Assembly (NCBI GenBank): GCA_020205615.1
Contig: CM035170.1
Coordinates: 58,604,486-58,668,485, forward strand
Length of the DNA: 64,000 nucleotides
Source: Panax quinquefolius
Lineage: Eukaryota > Streptophyta > Magnoliopsida > Apiales > Araliaceae
Reading direction: 5' to 3'
Positions 23,282 through 35,113 of the stretch are shown piece after piece; the stretch's first letter is position 1; each line of letters opens with the position of its first letter. Under the pieces are notes generated by a model, which was not told the origin of the DNA, did no database searches, and saw only the letters and a list, made by a program, of their open reading frames with translations. The position numbers were made by a program, and so were the translations under genes.

Positions 23282-24354
23282 TGTAACGACCCCAAAATAG
23301 ATCCATTCCATCCAACCCATTCTCGAGTCGCCAAATATATAGTACGAAAATAACTACAACTTTATTACAACAATTGTCGTAAAAAAATACAACAACACAT
23401 ATGTTGTGCGTTTGGATGCAAATATATACCAACTTGTGTCACGTCACAATGACACCTTACATAAAGGTATAGTCAAAAACTGTTTTAGAAATTAGAATCT
23501 TTGGGAAGTGCTCAAGGAAACCTTCGTACATGGGAGGCCATGCTTTTAGGTTATGGTAGATATCATATGGCCACGAAATTATCCTTGGTTGACCTAATAG
23601 ACCCCAAAGAAAAACGAGAAGATTACTATCATATTCTTCCCAATGGTGAGTCTTTTCTTGACATATCATTATCTCCACTTTGTCTCTAATTGGGTATTAT
23701 ACTCCAAACAAACACCAAGATTATATAGGTAGTGCTTGTAAATATACTCAAAGAAAGTGGATGAGCACAACCATGTCTTATGATAACACGAGGTTGTATG
23801 TCATTAGACATCTTGTATGATAGTGATAAAACACCCTTCCAAGTTAAATTCACCTCACCCTCAACATCTATAGACCACCACTCTATTCCTCGCTATCCCC
23901 GCTCGACCCGAAATACACTTTTATTACACGAAAGGAATTGTGAAACAAAAGGGTGAAAGCACAACTAGCTCAATAAAGAATATTATGACTAAAGATAAAT
24001 AAATTATCAATAGTCTTCATCGTAAATAAATCGAGATTTAGAACATATGGTAGATGATAAAACTTTTCAACCATAGTTTAAATGAACGAGCAATCCATTA
24101 AAAGAGTCAAATAGACTATAAAGTCTATTATCTTCTCCACGTTAAAAGTCCACCAACAATATTTTATCCTCAGTAACATCAATCAACAGTTCCTTTCCAC
24201 AATCATATGAATAACTCATAATCATAATTGTGATTCTAAATTCCTCTTCTCATCCGGGATTTAAGATAAATTTTCATCACCTGTCTTTACACCGAAACAT
24301 CAAATATCATGGTTATACCAAATCACAGTTCACATTCATAATCATACTAATAAT

Positions 24355-24710
24355 TTCATCTTTGCACCACGGCCAAAGATATTCATCAACAGTTTCATCT
24401 TTACACTACATGCTAAAGATATTCAACAACAGTCATCTTTGCATTACGAGCCAAAGATATTCATCAATAATTCATCTTTGCACTACAAAAGCAAAGATAT
24501 TCAACAACAGTCATCTTTGCATTACGAGCAAAAGATATTCATCAATAATTCATCTTTGCACTACTACAAAGCAAAGATATTCAACAACAATCATCTTTGT
24601 ATTACTGAGCAAAAGATATTCATCAATAATTCATCTTTGCACTCTGAGCTAAGATATTCATCAACAAGTCATCTTTGCACTACGAGCCAAAGATATTCAT
24701 ATATCAAAGA
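24355..24710. repeat. Array of ~42-bp hairpin units (right LTR copy)
   Basis: Counterpart of the 19990-20345 array, with the same ATCTTTG ... CAAAGAT arms. The two arrays differ in the sequence near CTGAGC/CGAGC in several loops. Confidence 0.8.
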
Positions 24711-26086
24711 AATACATAATCATTTCAGAAGTTATATAACAATAATTATAACCATGTTGATCAATTCACCTTTGCACTTAAGCTAAAAATATTCAATTGT
24801 AAATTCAATGGTCATGATCATACCATCCAACAATTCAACTTTTACACTCATCGGCCAAAGAGAACCTATAGTCACGATCATACCAATAATCTACCCATCT
24901 TTACACTCAAGTCAAAGAGAAATATCATCATTAGGGTTATAAGAATGTTATATAAAAATAATATAATCAAAACATGGTTTTAATTTCAAGAGTAAGATTC
25001 ATAAATCAATGATAATTTGGTCGAGAAGAAACCAATTTGTCGTGAATAAGACTTCGTGATTCGTATTAAATCATGAAATGCGCGTATCGTTGTAATAATA
25101 ACCTCGACAATTAAAAGATAAAGTTTCATATTAAAATTCATATCCATATTTATAACACCTTAATCCAAATGTTATAAATCACTTAGAAATCTCATAATCT
25201 AATATTATTAATATTATAATAATATTTTAATCATTTTTTAAACTTATAAACAATTTAATTAAATTGTTTACACTTTACTAATTAATGCATTTAATCATCA
25301 TAAAATGCCAAACTCATAAGATTTCATCACCAATAACCAAAACCCTCATCAAAAATCAGATATACCTCATATATGATTCTCAAGCCATAAAATCATATTT
25401 TCCAATTTTCTTACTTCACATAACATATTTAATTCATTTACTCATAACTAGAATATTTTCATGAAAATACCAAATCAGTTCCAAAAATATTTCTTTTCTG
25501 GGATTTAGCATAACATAGTTCCATATTGAACATATATTTTCTCTAAATTTTAAAATTCATTTACCATTTTTCAAATGGCCAAAACCACCGAATATTTAAA
25601 CATTTATCATAAATTATACTTTTATCCAAAAATTCTGAAATTTACACGGTATGTTGATATTATATAGATGTACTCCCAATCAAAATTTCATCAATTTTGG
25701 AGTTAATCACAAGGAGTTATAAGCGGTTACTTTTAAAATAGTCTTTTCTCATAAAATTCATAACTCTCAATCTATACATCCAAAAATCGCCATTTTGGAC
25801 ACAATCTAAAAACTCATCAAAATATCATTTCAAATTTTTCCAGAATTTTTGAAGGTTCAGAAAAATTTCGAAACTAAAAACATAATAACCATTAAAATCC
25901 CTACTATCCCTTACCTCAAAAGAGCAGCACTTCTGACTGGACATCGGATATGACGTTGAAGGAAACTTGCAATCGATGAATATCAACTCACCAAGTATCT
26001 AAATACTCACAAAATACACTCAATAATCTAGAGAGAAAAGAGAAAAATTTATGAATTCGGTGTGATTTTCAATTCTAACTTAACCT

Positions 26087-26096
26087 CTATTTATAG
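26087..26096 (-). promoter_or_regulatory. TATA box, right (5') LTR of the deleted element
   Basis: CTATAAATAG on the minus strand, about 1.2 kb from the 27307 LTR start. This copy would drive full-length transcripts. Confidence 0.65.
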
Positions 26097-27529
26097 GAAA
26101 ATGTTAGCACGCCGAAGCAGACTTAACACAAACCTGATGGCTTTACCTGCTACTATTCCCACCCACCACATTTGAAAATTCAATTGAGCACATTTCTCAC
26201 CAACCAAAAGTGGGGCCCACCAATTCTAGAATTTTCCACCAAAATCATTTATAACCTAATTTCTGAATCAGTCACCTCTTAAAATTCATAACAAATTATA
26301 CGCTCATTTTAAATGGTTCAAAATTTGTGAACATATACTCAACTTATATATGTATAACATATCCAAAAATCCCAACGATCCAACGGTCAGATTAAAAATT
26401 ATAACTCACATAATAAAGCTGTAAGAACACTGATTTGATCTTTTAATACCTCCAATCCGACAAAATACTAATAAAATACCTCAACATTAATTCCTTCATT
26501 TATAACCACATAAATAAATCCATCATTTATATCCACATCAAATAAATATTTCATTATCATATAAATCAATAATTAATTATTCATAAATAATATTATAGAA
26601 TCACAATAATGACAACCAGGCAGTTCCCAGGAAAGAGGGGGCTTTCCAATAAGAATTTCTCCTTACTGGCGCGCAATTAGGTGACCAAACCTCTCCTTGA
26701 CAGAACTTTCTAGACATTGCCAATAATGTTATCTAATAATATTATTCAAATAATATGAATTATTGATCTGATAATGGAAATACTGTGCAGTGACAATTAT
26801 TGAACAACAATAATATAAAATATCAACGCATCAATTATTGAATCAATAAAATAAGATATTGAATAGTAATTACTGTAACAATTATTGAGTAGTGCCTTCT
26901 TACGTAAGAATCAATAATTCAAAAATCAGTAATACCGTAAATACTCTTGTGCAGCAACAACGTGTATTACTTTATTTTACCAACCGGGTATTCCAATAAA
27001 GTTATTAAAGGTAACGATTACGTCGTTATTTATAAAACTTAATTTTGTCGTTTTCTTCATCCGACGCTTATTACATTATGGGGCCCATAAATAGTCTGCT
27101 ACCGTCGCATTTAATATTCCCCGACGAAAGAATATTCCACGACCAAAACGAATATTCCCAAACAATAATGAATACTTTATACCCTCTGCTTTTTTTGAAA
27201 AAAAAAAAAATTTCATATATCACCCTTAACTTTAACTTTTATCAATTTAACCATTTCTTGAATAGAAAAATTGAATACTTTTATTTCATAAAATTCGGGG
27301 TCTTACATCTTCACGGATTTGAAAAATGTCCAATCCTATGTCATTGTATAGCTCTCGTCAAGGGCTTTCCAGAAAGGTATAGCACGCCTCCATCGGATTC
27401 CCGGATTGAAAGTTAGGAAGGTTCGAGCGGACAACGCGTTGGCCCGAGGGCACGCACTTTAAGACAAAGGGACCCACGAGGCTCGTGCCCACCTGGCCAG
27501 CCGTAAGTAGACTCGTGGATAATTTGGTC

Positions 27530-27537
27530 TATAAATA
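27530..27537 (+). promoter_or_regulatory. TATA box of the Ogre-A LTR
   Basis: TATAAATA in GGTCTATAAATAGACCCCC, on the + strand in the Ogre-A LTR. The flanking GGTCTAT / ATAGACC forms a short palindrome around it. Confidence 0.65.
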
Positions 27538-27788
27538 GACCCCCCCATCCGCCAAAAAGAAAAAAGAAAAAAGGAAAAAAAGAGAAAACTATGTCCATTT
27601 CAGCCCTTAACCCCTCTTATAGTGTTCCAAACTTCAATATTCTTCTTTCTAAACACTTGTATACATATATTCTACAACATATCAAACTTTAAGCAGTGGA
27701 AACCAAGTTTTCAAGCTCCAAAAGTAGTCTGAAGCCTTCTTTGCAGCACACTATAGGATTTTTTCAAATTTAAAGCTTTCTACTGCTT

Positions 27789-27790
<2 letters not shown>

Positions 27791-27824
<34 letters not shown>
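27791..27824. repeat. (AT)n microsatellite
   Basis: About 17 AT dinucleotides in the Ogre-A LTR. Other (AT)n runs are at 29335-29360, 44110-44135, 52875-52897 and 55646-55664, each inside an LTR. Confidence 0.95.
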
Positions 27825-27827
<3 letters not shown>

Positions 27828-28375
27828 TACTGCATTTGAATATTTGTTTTAAATGTTCTTTCAATGTAAATCCATAATATTTAAATCTGTGGACTAGATT
27901 TATCTAAATCTAGCCATATCTAACTTTTAACTGGTTCAAAGTTGCAAAACAGGAACCGTTGAGCTAGAATGACTAAGATTTATTTAAATCTAGTCTTCTT
28001 TCTAGTTTTATCATGTGAGCCTAGGAGCCACGGGATCTAAGATCCAGCTAACGGATCTAAATCTAGTTCCCATAATGGACCCTTTTCAGCTATTTATCTA
28101 GCTTATAAATTATTTGCAGTATTTGGACATCCTTAGATGGATTTCATGCCCACAAGGAACCCGACACTTATATGTATATTATCTTGTCGAAGATGTTTCG
28201 CATTTCGAGAATAAAATCAAATCAAGCCGAATACGGAATAAAATGGAAGTATCAAAGGCCTCAATTATTATGCGAGCATAAGGGTTTGAAAACCTATTTT
28301 CAAAACATCATATCTGCATATATTACTTAAAATTGAATTTTTATACAAATCAAACCCTTTGTATATTGGTGCAAA

Positions 28376-31172
28376 TGTAACGAACGAGATTTTTGTATGT
28401 GATTTTAAAATATTTGTTGAATTGAATAAATATTTTGGTTAATTTATTTATTGAGTTGAATAAATAAATAGTTGATGTGTTTATGTTGTAGAGTAATTTA
28501 TTTATGTGTAATTTATTAATTAAATTGATGTTTAATAATTTTGTAGTTGAAGTTTTAATTTAATTGGGATAATTGAATTAAATGAATTGCGAAAAAGATT
28601 ATAATGTTGTTCCAATTGGAGATTTAGTTATTTGTTAAGTAAATTCTAATTTAATGGGAATTATAATTATATGATAATTTGATTTATTGTGTTATGCTAA
28701 CTTTAATTTAATTGAATTTGAATATTAGAATTTAATTAAATAAAGTGTGACAATTAAACTATATGGTAAAGGAGTTAATAAATTAAATTAAAGTGGTTTA
28801 ATTTAGTTTTACCAAACAAAGCTCAAGGCTTTTTAAAATTCTTATTTTAATCTTGTTTTGCCAAACAAGCCTTAGTGGCTTTTGATTTTCAAAATTCTAT
28901 AACTGATAAATATTAAGTATATGTATTATATTGTATTAAGTATATATCAGTTAAGTTTTACGTTACTTTTATCAGTCTAAGCATAACTCTAAAGAAAACA
29001 ATCAAAGGGAAAGAAGAAGAGAGAAAGAGAGAGCTGTAGAGAGTTTAAGAGAGAAAGATTTCTCTGTGAATTTGAGAAAACAAAGAAGAATTCTTATCCT
29101 CTAGCTAGTCTAAACAAGCAATCAAGGTAAAATTCAAGTTATAATCTTCACTTTTCATGTTCTCAAGTTTTTATGAAAAATTTCTCTATGAATGAGTTTT
29201 TGGAAGATTGGTGTAAATATGGTTTCAAAGATGTTAATGGATGTTTATAACATGTTTTACACCATTTATGCAAGATGTAAAAGTAATCAAATTCGTACAA
29301 ATATGTTTAAAATTGTAGAACTTGAATTACAGTGATATATATATATATATATATATATATGATATGGTTTATTTTATAATCAAAACTGATGTTCAATTCA
29401 TGTATTAAACTATAAATTGGTGGTAGATTATGTTTAAATAATAAGAAACGAAAAGAATGAAATCTGGACTGAGTAATTTGGTTGAAAAATGAGTTTACAG
29501 TGATTGCTTTTATTAACAATGTCTAAAATAGAGTTTTCGGCAAAAACATTAAATTTAAAGGTTTTAATTTGGTTGTTTGTATGATTTTGTTGGTTACAAT
29601 CATGCTCTATATGTTTAATATTGTTTTTTGTAAAGTTTATATGGTTTGGGAATGCGAAGATTGTTGTTTGAGCGATGTTTTAGGCCTATTTGGCTTTGCT
29701 CTGTGTTATTCGTGAACCTATTTATGCGTATATCGTGTCGTGGCGCGCATGCCTATTTTTGTTAATAAACAGGTATTGCATTTCCTACCATAGCGAGGTC
29801 GATGATGTGTCACAAAGACCACATCACCTGCTCGTGAGTAAACAAGTCTTGAAAATACTGAGGTCGAGCCGCCAATAGCCGGCTTCGATTCAAATCAAGC
29901 ACTACAAGGTGCCTCGGCGCTTTGGTCCAGAAATGTGATTTTTAATATGGAATCCAGTGAATGTTATTGTAACTTGATCTTATGAATATAAAAGATGATT
30001 AATCATAACATATGTTATCAAAACAGATTGTAATCACCTTATAATGTGAAGTGTGATGACTTTAAAGTGGTAATTAATTGGTGTTGTGATACTAAATGAT
30101 GTGTAGGGGAACGTGAGTAGTAATTATTAATCTACGCACAAGGTAATTTCCTAAACCTTACTTTATATTACACAAGTTATCCTATTCCTGACTTATTGTC
30201 TATGCATGTTTCTTGATTCGCAATTCCTTTCTTCAAGGCTTAAATTCTTCAAGTTCGTTGTTCCTAACATGAATTCCTAATTCTTTGAAAGTAACACATT
30301 AATTGTACAATATTTGCTCTATTGAACATAGTTGTTGTTTAATCTTTGATTGTATATATCATTGCTTAATTCTTTAATATTTTATAAACCTCTATAATTA
30401 TTTTAGAAGTAATCCAAACCAAACTTTCTTTGGTGCGGACTCGAATGTCAAAAACTGAGATGAACAATCCTATTATAGGGGATTATTTACGCGTTAGCGT
30501 TAAGATGTTTGTGCACAATACATGGTATGAAGAGCTGATCCCCCTAAGTACCAGAAGAATGGTCTATATAGTCTTATGATTGTTAAAAGTTCAAAGTAGA
30601 GATACTTGGCAAACTAGGACATAGTTCATGGTCTTATGACCCTCAGAAATACATTTGAACTTGTATTCTATTCTTGGTTCAAAGGTTGAGTTTTTATTAA
30701 ACTTTCTATTCTTATTTATCATTGACAGGAAAGTTACAAAGCGTTCAGCTAAAATTATTCATTATAGATTTCATATTGTCATTGTTTATGAATATTACAG
30801 TGAGCCTTCTTTTTCTAATTCTTGCAAATAATAACATTACAGCTAAGGTTGAGAAAGTCGACGAGCCGTTCACGAGTAAGGGCAAATACAAGATGAACAA
30901 GTGTTGAAGACTTAATTGTGATGTTTGATTCATTATATGTGTTGAGACTGCATTATTTATTGTTCCACTTTTGATTAATGATGTTAAGGTTAGAGATTAC
31001 CTGGGATTATTTTTTTTAAGAGTTGTAACCCTTTTAACATGGAAGATTTCTTTCAAGATTATCAAGTTTCCATTTTTATGTTATCCTATATTGTGGGTAG
31101 TTAGAATATGAATGATTGGTCAGTGAACACCAAACACTGTGCAAATGAGTACCCGATTTTAGGGGTGTCACA
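28376..31172 (+). mobile_element. Solo LTR S2 (2.8 kb), TSD GCAAA, in the Ogre-A LTR
   Basis: Starts TGTAACGAACGAG, ends GGGGTGTCACA, flanked by GCAAA at 28371-28375 and 31173-31177. The start resembles the LTR start of Tekay-B (TGTGATTTAACGAGATTTTTG on the minus strand), so it comes from a related chromovirus. No primer site or pol inside. The 3' quarter carries the block CCAAACCAAACTTTCTTTGG, GAGATGAACAA, and a short conserved peptide-coding segment (30827-30907) shared with four other LTRs here. Confidence 0.92.
30827..30907 (+). other. Conserved short coding-like segment in LTR S2
   Basis: In frame it reads NNNITAKVEKVDEPF then TSKGKYKMNKC and a TGA at 30905-30907, 265 bp before the LTR end. 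The same peptide with synonymous changes occurs in four other LTRs of the window (57650-57729, 32729-32791, 42434-42515, 51179-51260). A hydrophobic run (LLFLILA) precedes it here, in a 61-codon frame that begins at 30722. Whether it is translated, and as what, is unknown; it could be the last exon of a spliced LTR transcript. Confidence 0.4.
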
Positions 31173-31219
31173 GCAAACGAGGCATATCACTACTTCCAAA
31201 TAAATGTACTTGGGCCCAA

Positions 31220-31240
31220 TACACACACACACACACACAC
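31220..31240. repeat. (AC)n microsatellite in the Ogre-A LTR
   Basis: Ten AC dinucleotides. The homologous place in the Ogre-B LTR carries (TG)n at about 59256-59271 on the other strand, so the microsatellite predates the two insertions. Confidence 0.9.
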
Positions 31241-31594
31241 TTCAGATAAATCGGGAAATTGAAAGGACGTGGTAACCGTGTTTTCACGGAAGTCAGGGGG
31301 TGTCTAACACCTTCCCCCCGTTTAATCAAGCTCCCAAACTTTGTGAATCTCAGTTTCTAAGGCCTATTAAACAGAGTCCAACAATTGGGCCTTTGTGTAA
31401 ATCTTTTCAAAATCGGTTGAGTTGGTACAACTATTTCCAAACTACCAACTGGCGACTCTGAATTTTTAAATCGTCAACATTTTGTGTCGGACTGTTTTCA
31501 AACTCACCATTTCAAACAAAATTCAACACATAGAAAACTTAAAGGATAAAAAGAGGAATTCCAAGAAAAGAGGACATTTTTCTTGACGTCGACA

Positions 31595-33054
31595 ACGCTT
31601 ACGCAAGTTCATTTACCCTAATCCTTTATCGAGAAAGTTCTTTAACCCCAATCTTTCATTATAAAAGTTCTTGTTCCTAACTTGTTATTGTTATACATAT
31701 TATTTAACACTGAAATATTGTTGAGCAAGTTTCTAAACTATACTTTTTATTGAGCAAGTTAATTAATCTTTACTCCTTCATTACAAGCGAGGTTGTTTTG
31801 TTTTATCAAAGTTTGTACTGTTGTTGAAAGCTTGATCTTGTTGCAAAATGTTTGTTCAGCTACGAATAATTGTTGTTCAATCTCTGATCACCAATATCAT
31901 TGTACAATCTTACATTGTTGTACCGAAATCTTAGTTGACTAGCGATTCTTTATTGATTCAACTAATCCTTAATTGATGAATGTTCTAAACTTTAAATTAC
32001 CCTTGAAGTCAGTCCAAACCAAATTTTCTTTAGTATGCTTATGTACCTATACAATTTTGAAAGTGTATAGTCGATGACTAATACTTGTTCAACTTTTAAA
32101 CTATTGATATCCTATCTCTTATTGATTCTTTGATATACTTCGATTGTAACCAAACTCTTGAATAGTTATAATTCAACTAGTACTTGGTTGATGAGTGTTC
32201 TGGAGATTTAGAATTCCTTTGAAGCTAATTCCAAACCAAATTTCCTTTGGTACGGAATCTAATAATTAAATCTGAGATGAACAACCTTGTTATAGGGGAT
32301 ATTTTAGAGCTATGCAATAGCGTTAAAATGTTTATGCAATATATAGTACAAAGTGCTGATCACCTGGAGTACGAGATGATGGTCCACATAGTCGTATAGA
32401 CTGTTAAAGGTTACAGTAGAAACACATGTTAACCTAGGATATAAAAAATGATTATGGTCTTTTAGACTGTTAAAGGTTAAAGTAGAAATACTTGAAAACC
32501 TAGAACACAGTTTGTTGTCTTATGACCCTTAGTGTATACCTTTGATATTGATATCTATTATTTGATTTTAAATTTTATTATTCCTTTGAACTCACAGTAT
32601 TCAAATTAGAACTTATTGTTTCCGATAAAAATACTTTACCATTGAAAGCTCAGTTAATTATCATTCATAGAATGTTATTGTATATTATCTTTCTTGTGGG
32701 CAATTGTTTGCTCACTCTTGCACAAAACAATGTAGATGAAGTTAAGAAGTTGGAAGAGCTTTCTACAAGTAAAGGCAAAATGCTCGATTAGATGATGTTA
32801 AATTTGCTTTTTATTTATGAAGCTTGTGTAATAGACTTTATTAGGATTATATTTTACTTTTTCGCTAATGATGTAATAGTTAAGGTTTGATAACCTGAGA
32901 TTTCGTTTGATGATGTAATCCTTTAATGGGAGGTTTATTGTTTGAGCTTGCAAGTTTATTTATATCCTTTGTTTATGGATAGTTAGTTTTGATTTGATTG
33001 GACAGTGAACACCAAATCTGTGGGATTGAAGTACCTAGATTTGGGGGTGTTACA
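31595..33054 (+). mobile_element. 3' part of a chromovirus LTR that received Ogre-A
   Basis: Aligns to the 3' halves of solo LTRs S2 and S3: CGCAAGTT then tandem AAGTTCTTTAACC-like words, CCAAACCAAATTTYCTTTRG, GAGATGAACAACC, the TSKGK peptide segment (32729-32791) and the end GATTTGGGGGTGTTACA at 33054. The 5' part must lie on the far side of Ogre-A, outside the window. The CCAAACCAAATTTTCTTT word occurs twice (about 32015 and 32233), so part of this LTR is duplicated. Confidence 0.8.
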
Positions 33055-33183
33055 CACATAGTTCCCACACATAAGATCTACAAAATGAAAACAAAATGCA
33101 TGAAAAGTAACTACGACACATAGGTTTAAGCAACTAATTCAAGTAATAAATACCGAACAAGTAGGTATAAAAACTACTTATCA
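33055..33183 (-). mobile_element. Fragment of an Athila-type LTR
   Basis: Matches the LTR end regions at 34995-35113 and 39220-39332: ATCTACAAAATGAA, CATGAAAAGTAACTA, AACTAATTCAAGTAAT and the AAGTAGGTATAAAA-ACTACTTATCA end at 33183. It is cut on the left by the chromovirus LTR ending at 33054. Confidence 0.8.
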
Positions 33184-33275
33184 CATACATATTAGCAGTG
33201 ATTTAAGTTCACTAATTTCATCATTATTTCTTCGGATCCTTCATGATTTGTCTCACAACAAAAACCACCAACAAA
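33184..33275. other. 92 bp of unassigned sequence between Athila pieces
   Basis: No similarity seen to other sequence in the window and no ORF. It may be flanking DNA of the Athila fragment or a rearrangement product. Confidence 0.5.
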
Positions 33276-35113
33276 TGGGTAAAATCTAATTACGCACAAA
33301 CCCTTTCCTAACGCAAGTATACGTGGTCAACATCTAACTAATAAAGTGGAAAGTAGCTTCCTTAACAAGTATCGTTCCCATTTGAGAGTTAGAAATTGTT
33401 TAATAAAATATTACCAAAATCTAATTACGTACTAACCAACAAATAATAAAGTGAACCAACTCCAATCTTATTTAAAATTACGAATGAATTTCAATTTATA
33501 AATTTAACTTATTTAATTTAAACTAATTCTAATTACCAAATTAAAATTAGATTACTTGAGATTTAAGATCACAACTTCACTTATTGCTTCATTTAAGTTA
33601 ACACACTTCTCATCAATTATTCTCTATCCTGAATTGTTAATCAAGAACACTAAAGCAGATAAAACCACCTCTCGATGCATAATACCCATACTCACTTAAA
33701 TCCACAGATGATAGAATTAAGCAAGACACCCTAATTAACTAATCCACTATATCTCTATGTGAATTACAATTAAAAAGGATTTAAAGCACAAGTTCTCTAT
33801 AAGATTACATATGGCGTAAAGGCATATCTCTATCCTAAACACGAATCATAAATTCCATCTATGCAGAAATCACAAACACATGCTATCATGATAAGATCTA
33901 AATCAATACTTCATCTCTCGAGTTCATATAGATTATCACGGTAATTGTTAGCTAGGCAATTAAGCAATTAAGTCCAAATCACAATAGACAATCCTCACGA
34001 TAGAACATAATAATTGATAGCGAAGCATATTAAAATAAACTACACAATAAGATCCATTGTAATCTCAAACAAAGAATTAGTTCATGATTATTGAATTAAA
34101 ACTAAGAATCCACACTTGAATACACATTAAAAGACAAAGTTATAAGAAGATAAGAAGATAAGAAGATAGAATCTGTTGTCTGCATATTTGAAGCTCCCTC
34201 CTTGCTCCTACTTTGAATCTTCAATGGTCTCCAAGTTGCTTCAAATTCCAAATCTAATAAGAACTAGTGTTTTGATCTATTCTGTTATAATCTAATCTAA
34301 TGTAATCCTCTCTCTTCTCTTATAATCCTTATGATTCTCCTCCTTTTATAAGTCTCTTTATATGTCTTTAAGTCCTCTTGGAAGTCCTTGAGTCAATCGG
34401 ATCGATCCAATCCTTCTTGGACTCAAATTTGGCCAAAAAACGTCTTTTCTGCGCGTACCCCCGCCCCGACGGAGGTTTATTCACTAAATAGGCCCACCTC
34501 GGTGGGGGTCCCTACTGTTTTGCAGATGGTATGCCCGCCCTAGTGGGGGTTTTGTGAAGGGAAAGCCCGCCCCGACGGGGGTTCTTTTTCTTCTCTGACG
34601 TCTTTTGGGAAAATGACCATAACATTTGATCCGAGAAGATTCACGAGGTCTGCCACCTATCAAATCGAAGATATCGACGAGCTCTACAACTTTCATTCTT
34701 TGCGAATTGAGAAATAACTGACGGATGAAGGTCAAAATTTGACTGGAAGTGACTGATATGTAAACAGCCACTCAAAACAGCGAAGTTCGACGTCCATTGG
34801 TACAAAGTTCATAACTCTTGCATTCGAATTCCGATTGGAATGATTCAAGTTGTTCCGGAAAGATAAGAAGAAGCTCTACAATTTAATCCAAGTTCCAAGC
34901 CAAGAACATGAAATGAACATGAAAGCCAAAATCGATGTCCTATTGCTTTTTTTTGCGATTTTTGGTCATACCAATTCTTTCATGATTTTCATGCCAAAGA
35001 ATATAATCTACAAAATGAACACAAAATGCATGAAAAGTAACTAAGAAACATGAGATTAAGTAACTAATTCAAGTAATAGATACCTAATAAGTAGGTATAA
35101 AACCTACTTATCA
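33276..35113 (-). mobile_element. 3' LTR of Athila-A (longer copy)
   Basis: 1838 bp. Contains GTATACGTGGTCAAC and AGTATCGTTCCCA, words typical of Athila-type LTRs, and a GC-rich cluster at 34440-34600 missing from the other copy. Its right end has a perfect hairpin at 35087-35111. Confidence 0.8.
34440..34600. repeat. GC-rich hairpin-forming repeats in the Athila-A LTR
   Basis: Four diverged copies of GCCCGCCCCGACGGGGGTT (about 34455, 34490, 34529, 34562). Each can fold, for example CCCACC-TC-GGTGGG at 34490-34505. They stand out in AT-rich sequence. Confidence 0.7.

Larger units (their letters stand above)
18925..27307 (-). mobile_element. Internally deleted non-autonomous chromovirus derivative (two 4-kb LTRs, 330-bp inside), TSD TCTTC
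   Basis: Two LTRs of 4027 and 4026 bp in direct orientation enclose only 330 bp. TCTTC flanks the whole at 18920-18924 and 27308-27312, so this is one intact insertion. On the minus strand it begins TGTAAGACCCC (27307 side) and ends GGTCGTTACA (18925 side). The inside keeps a primer site and a polypurine tract but no gag or pol. The LTRs belong to the Tekay-C family. It would need Gag-Pol from a relative to move. The LTRs are very similar to each other, so it is a recent insertion. Confidence 0.93.
23282..27307 (-). mobile_element. 5' LTR of the internally deleted element
   Basis: 4026 bp, pair of 18925-22951. Long AT-rich blocks are identical between the two (for example 20760-20990 versus 25110-25340), while differences fall in short clusters around C/G-containing words. 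TATA box on the minus strand at 26087-26096; hairpin-unit array at 24355-24710. Confidence 0.9.
8020..31594 (+). mobile_element. Ogre-A: Tat/Ogre-type Ty3/gypsy element, 3' two-thirds
   Basis: On the + strand the order is RT, RNase H, a second archaeal-type RNase H, integrase, a long 3' region with antisense ORFs and tandem arrays, a polypurine tract at 18057-18073, and a 3' LTR split by two later insertions. The second RNase H and the antisense ORF are hallmarks of the Tat lineage (Ogre/Retand and relatives). The right LTR end is placed at 31594 by matching its GACGTCGACA terminus to the LTR/primer-site boundary of Ogre-B (58912). Beyond 31594 the sequence is the inside of a chromovirus LTR, so Ogre-A is itself an insertion. 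Without the nested pieces the visible LTR is about 2.3 kb. Confidence 0.88.
18074..31594 (+). mobile_element. 3' LTR of Ogre-A, split by two insertions
   Basis: LTR pieces are 18074-18924, 27313-28370 and 31173-31594, about 2.3 kb together. The last two align to the Ogre-B LTR read on the other strand (58912-59582): shared landmarks are CCCACRAGGAA, AATCAAGCCGAA, GTTGGTACAAC and the GACGTCGACA end. A TATA box is at 27530-27537. The U3 part holds the 18110-18720 array. The inserted pieces are 18925-27307 (TSD TCTTC) and 28376-31172 (TSD GCAAA). Confidence 0.8.

Noticed and set aside
31450..31461. TGGCGACTCTG looks like a Tat primer site next to an LTR end
   Set aside because: It aligns to the middle of the Ogre-B LTR (about 59045-59075 on the other strand), and the true LTR end is GACGTCGACA at 31594.
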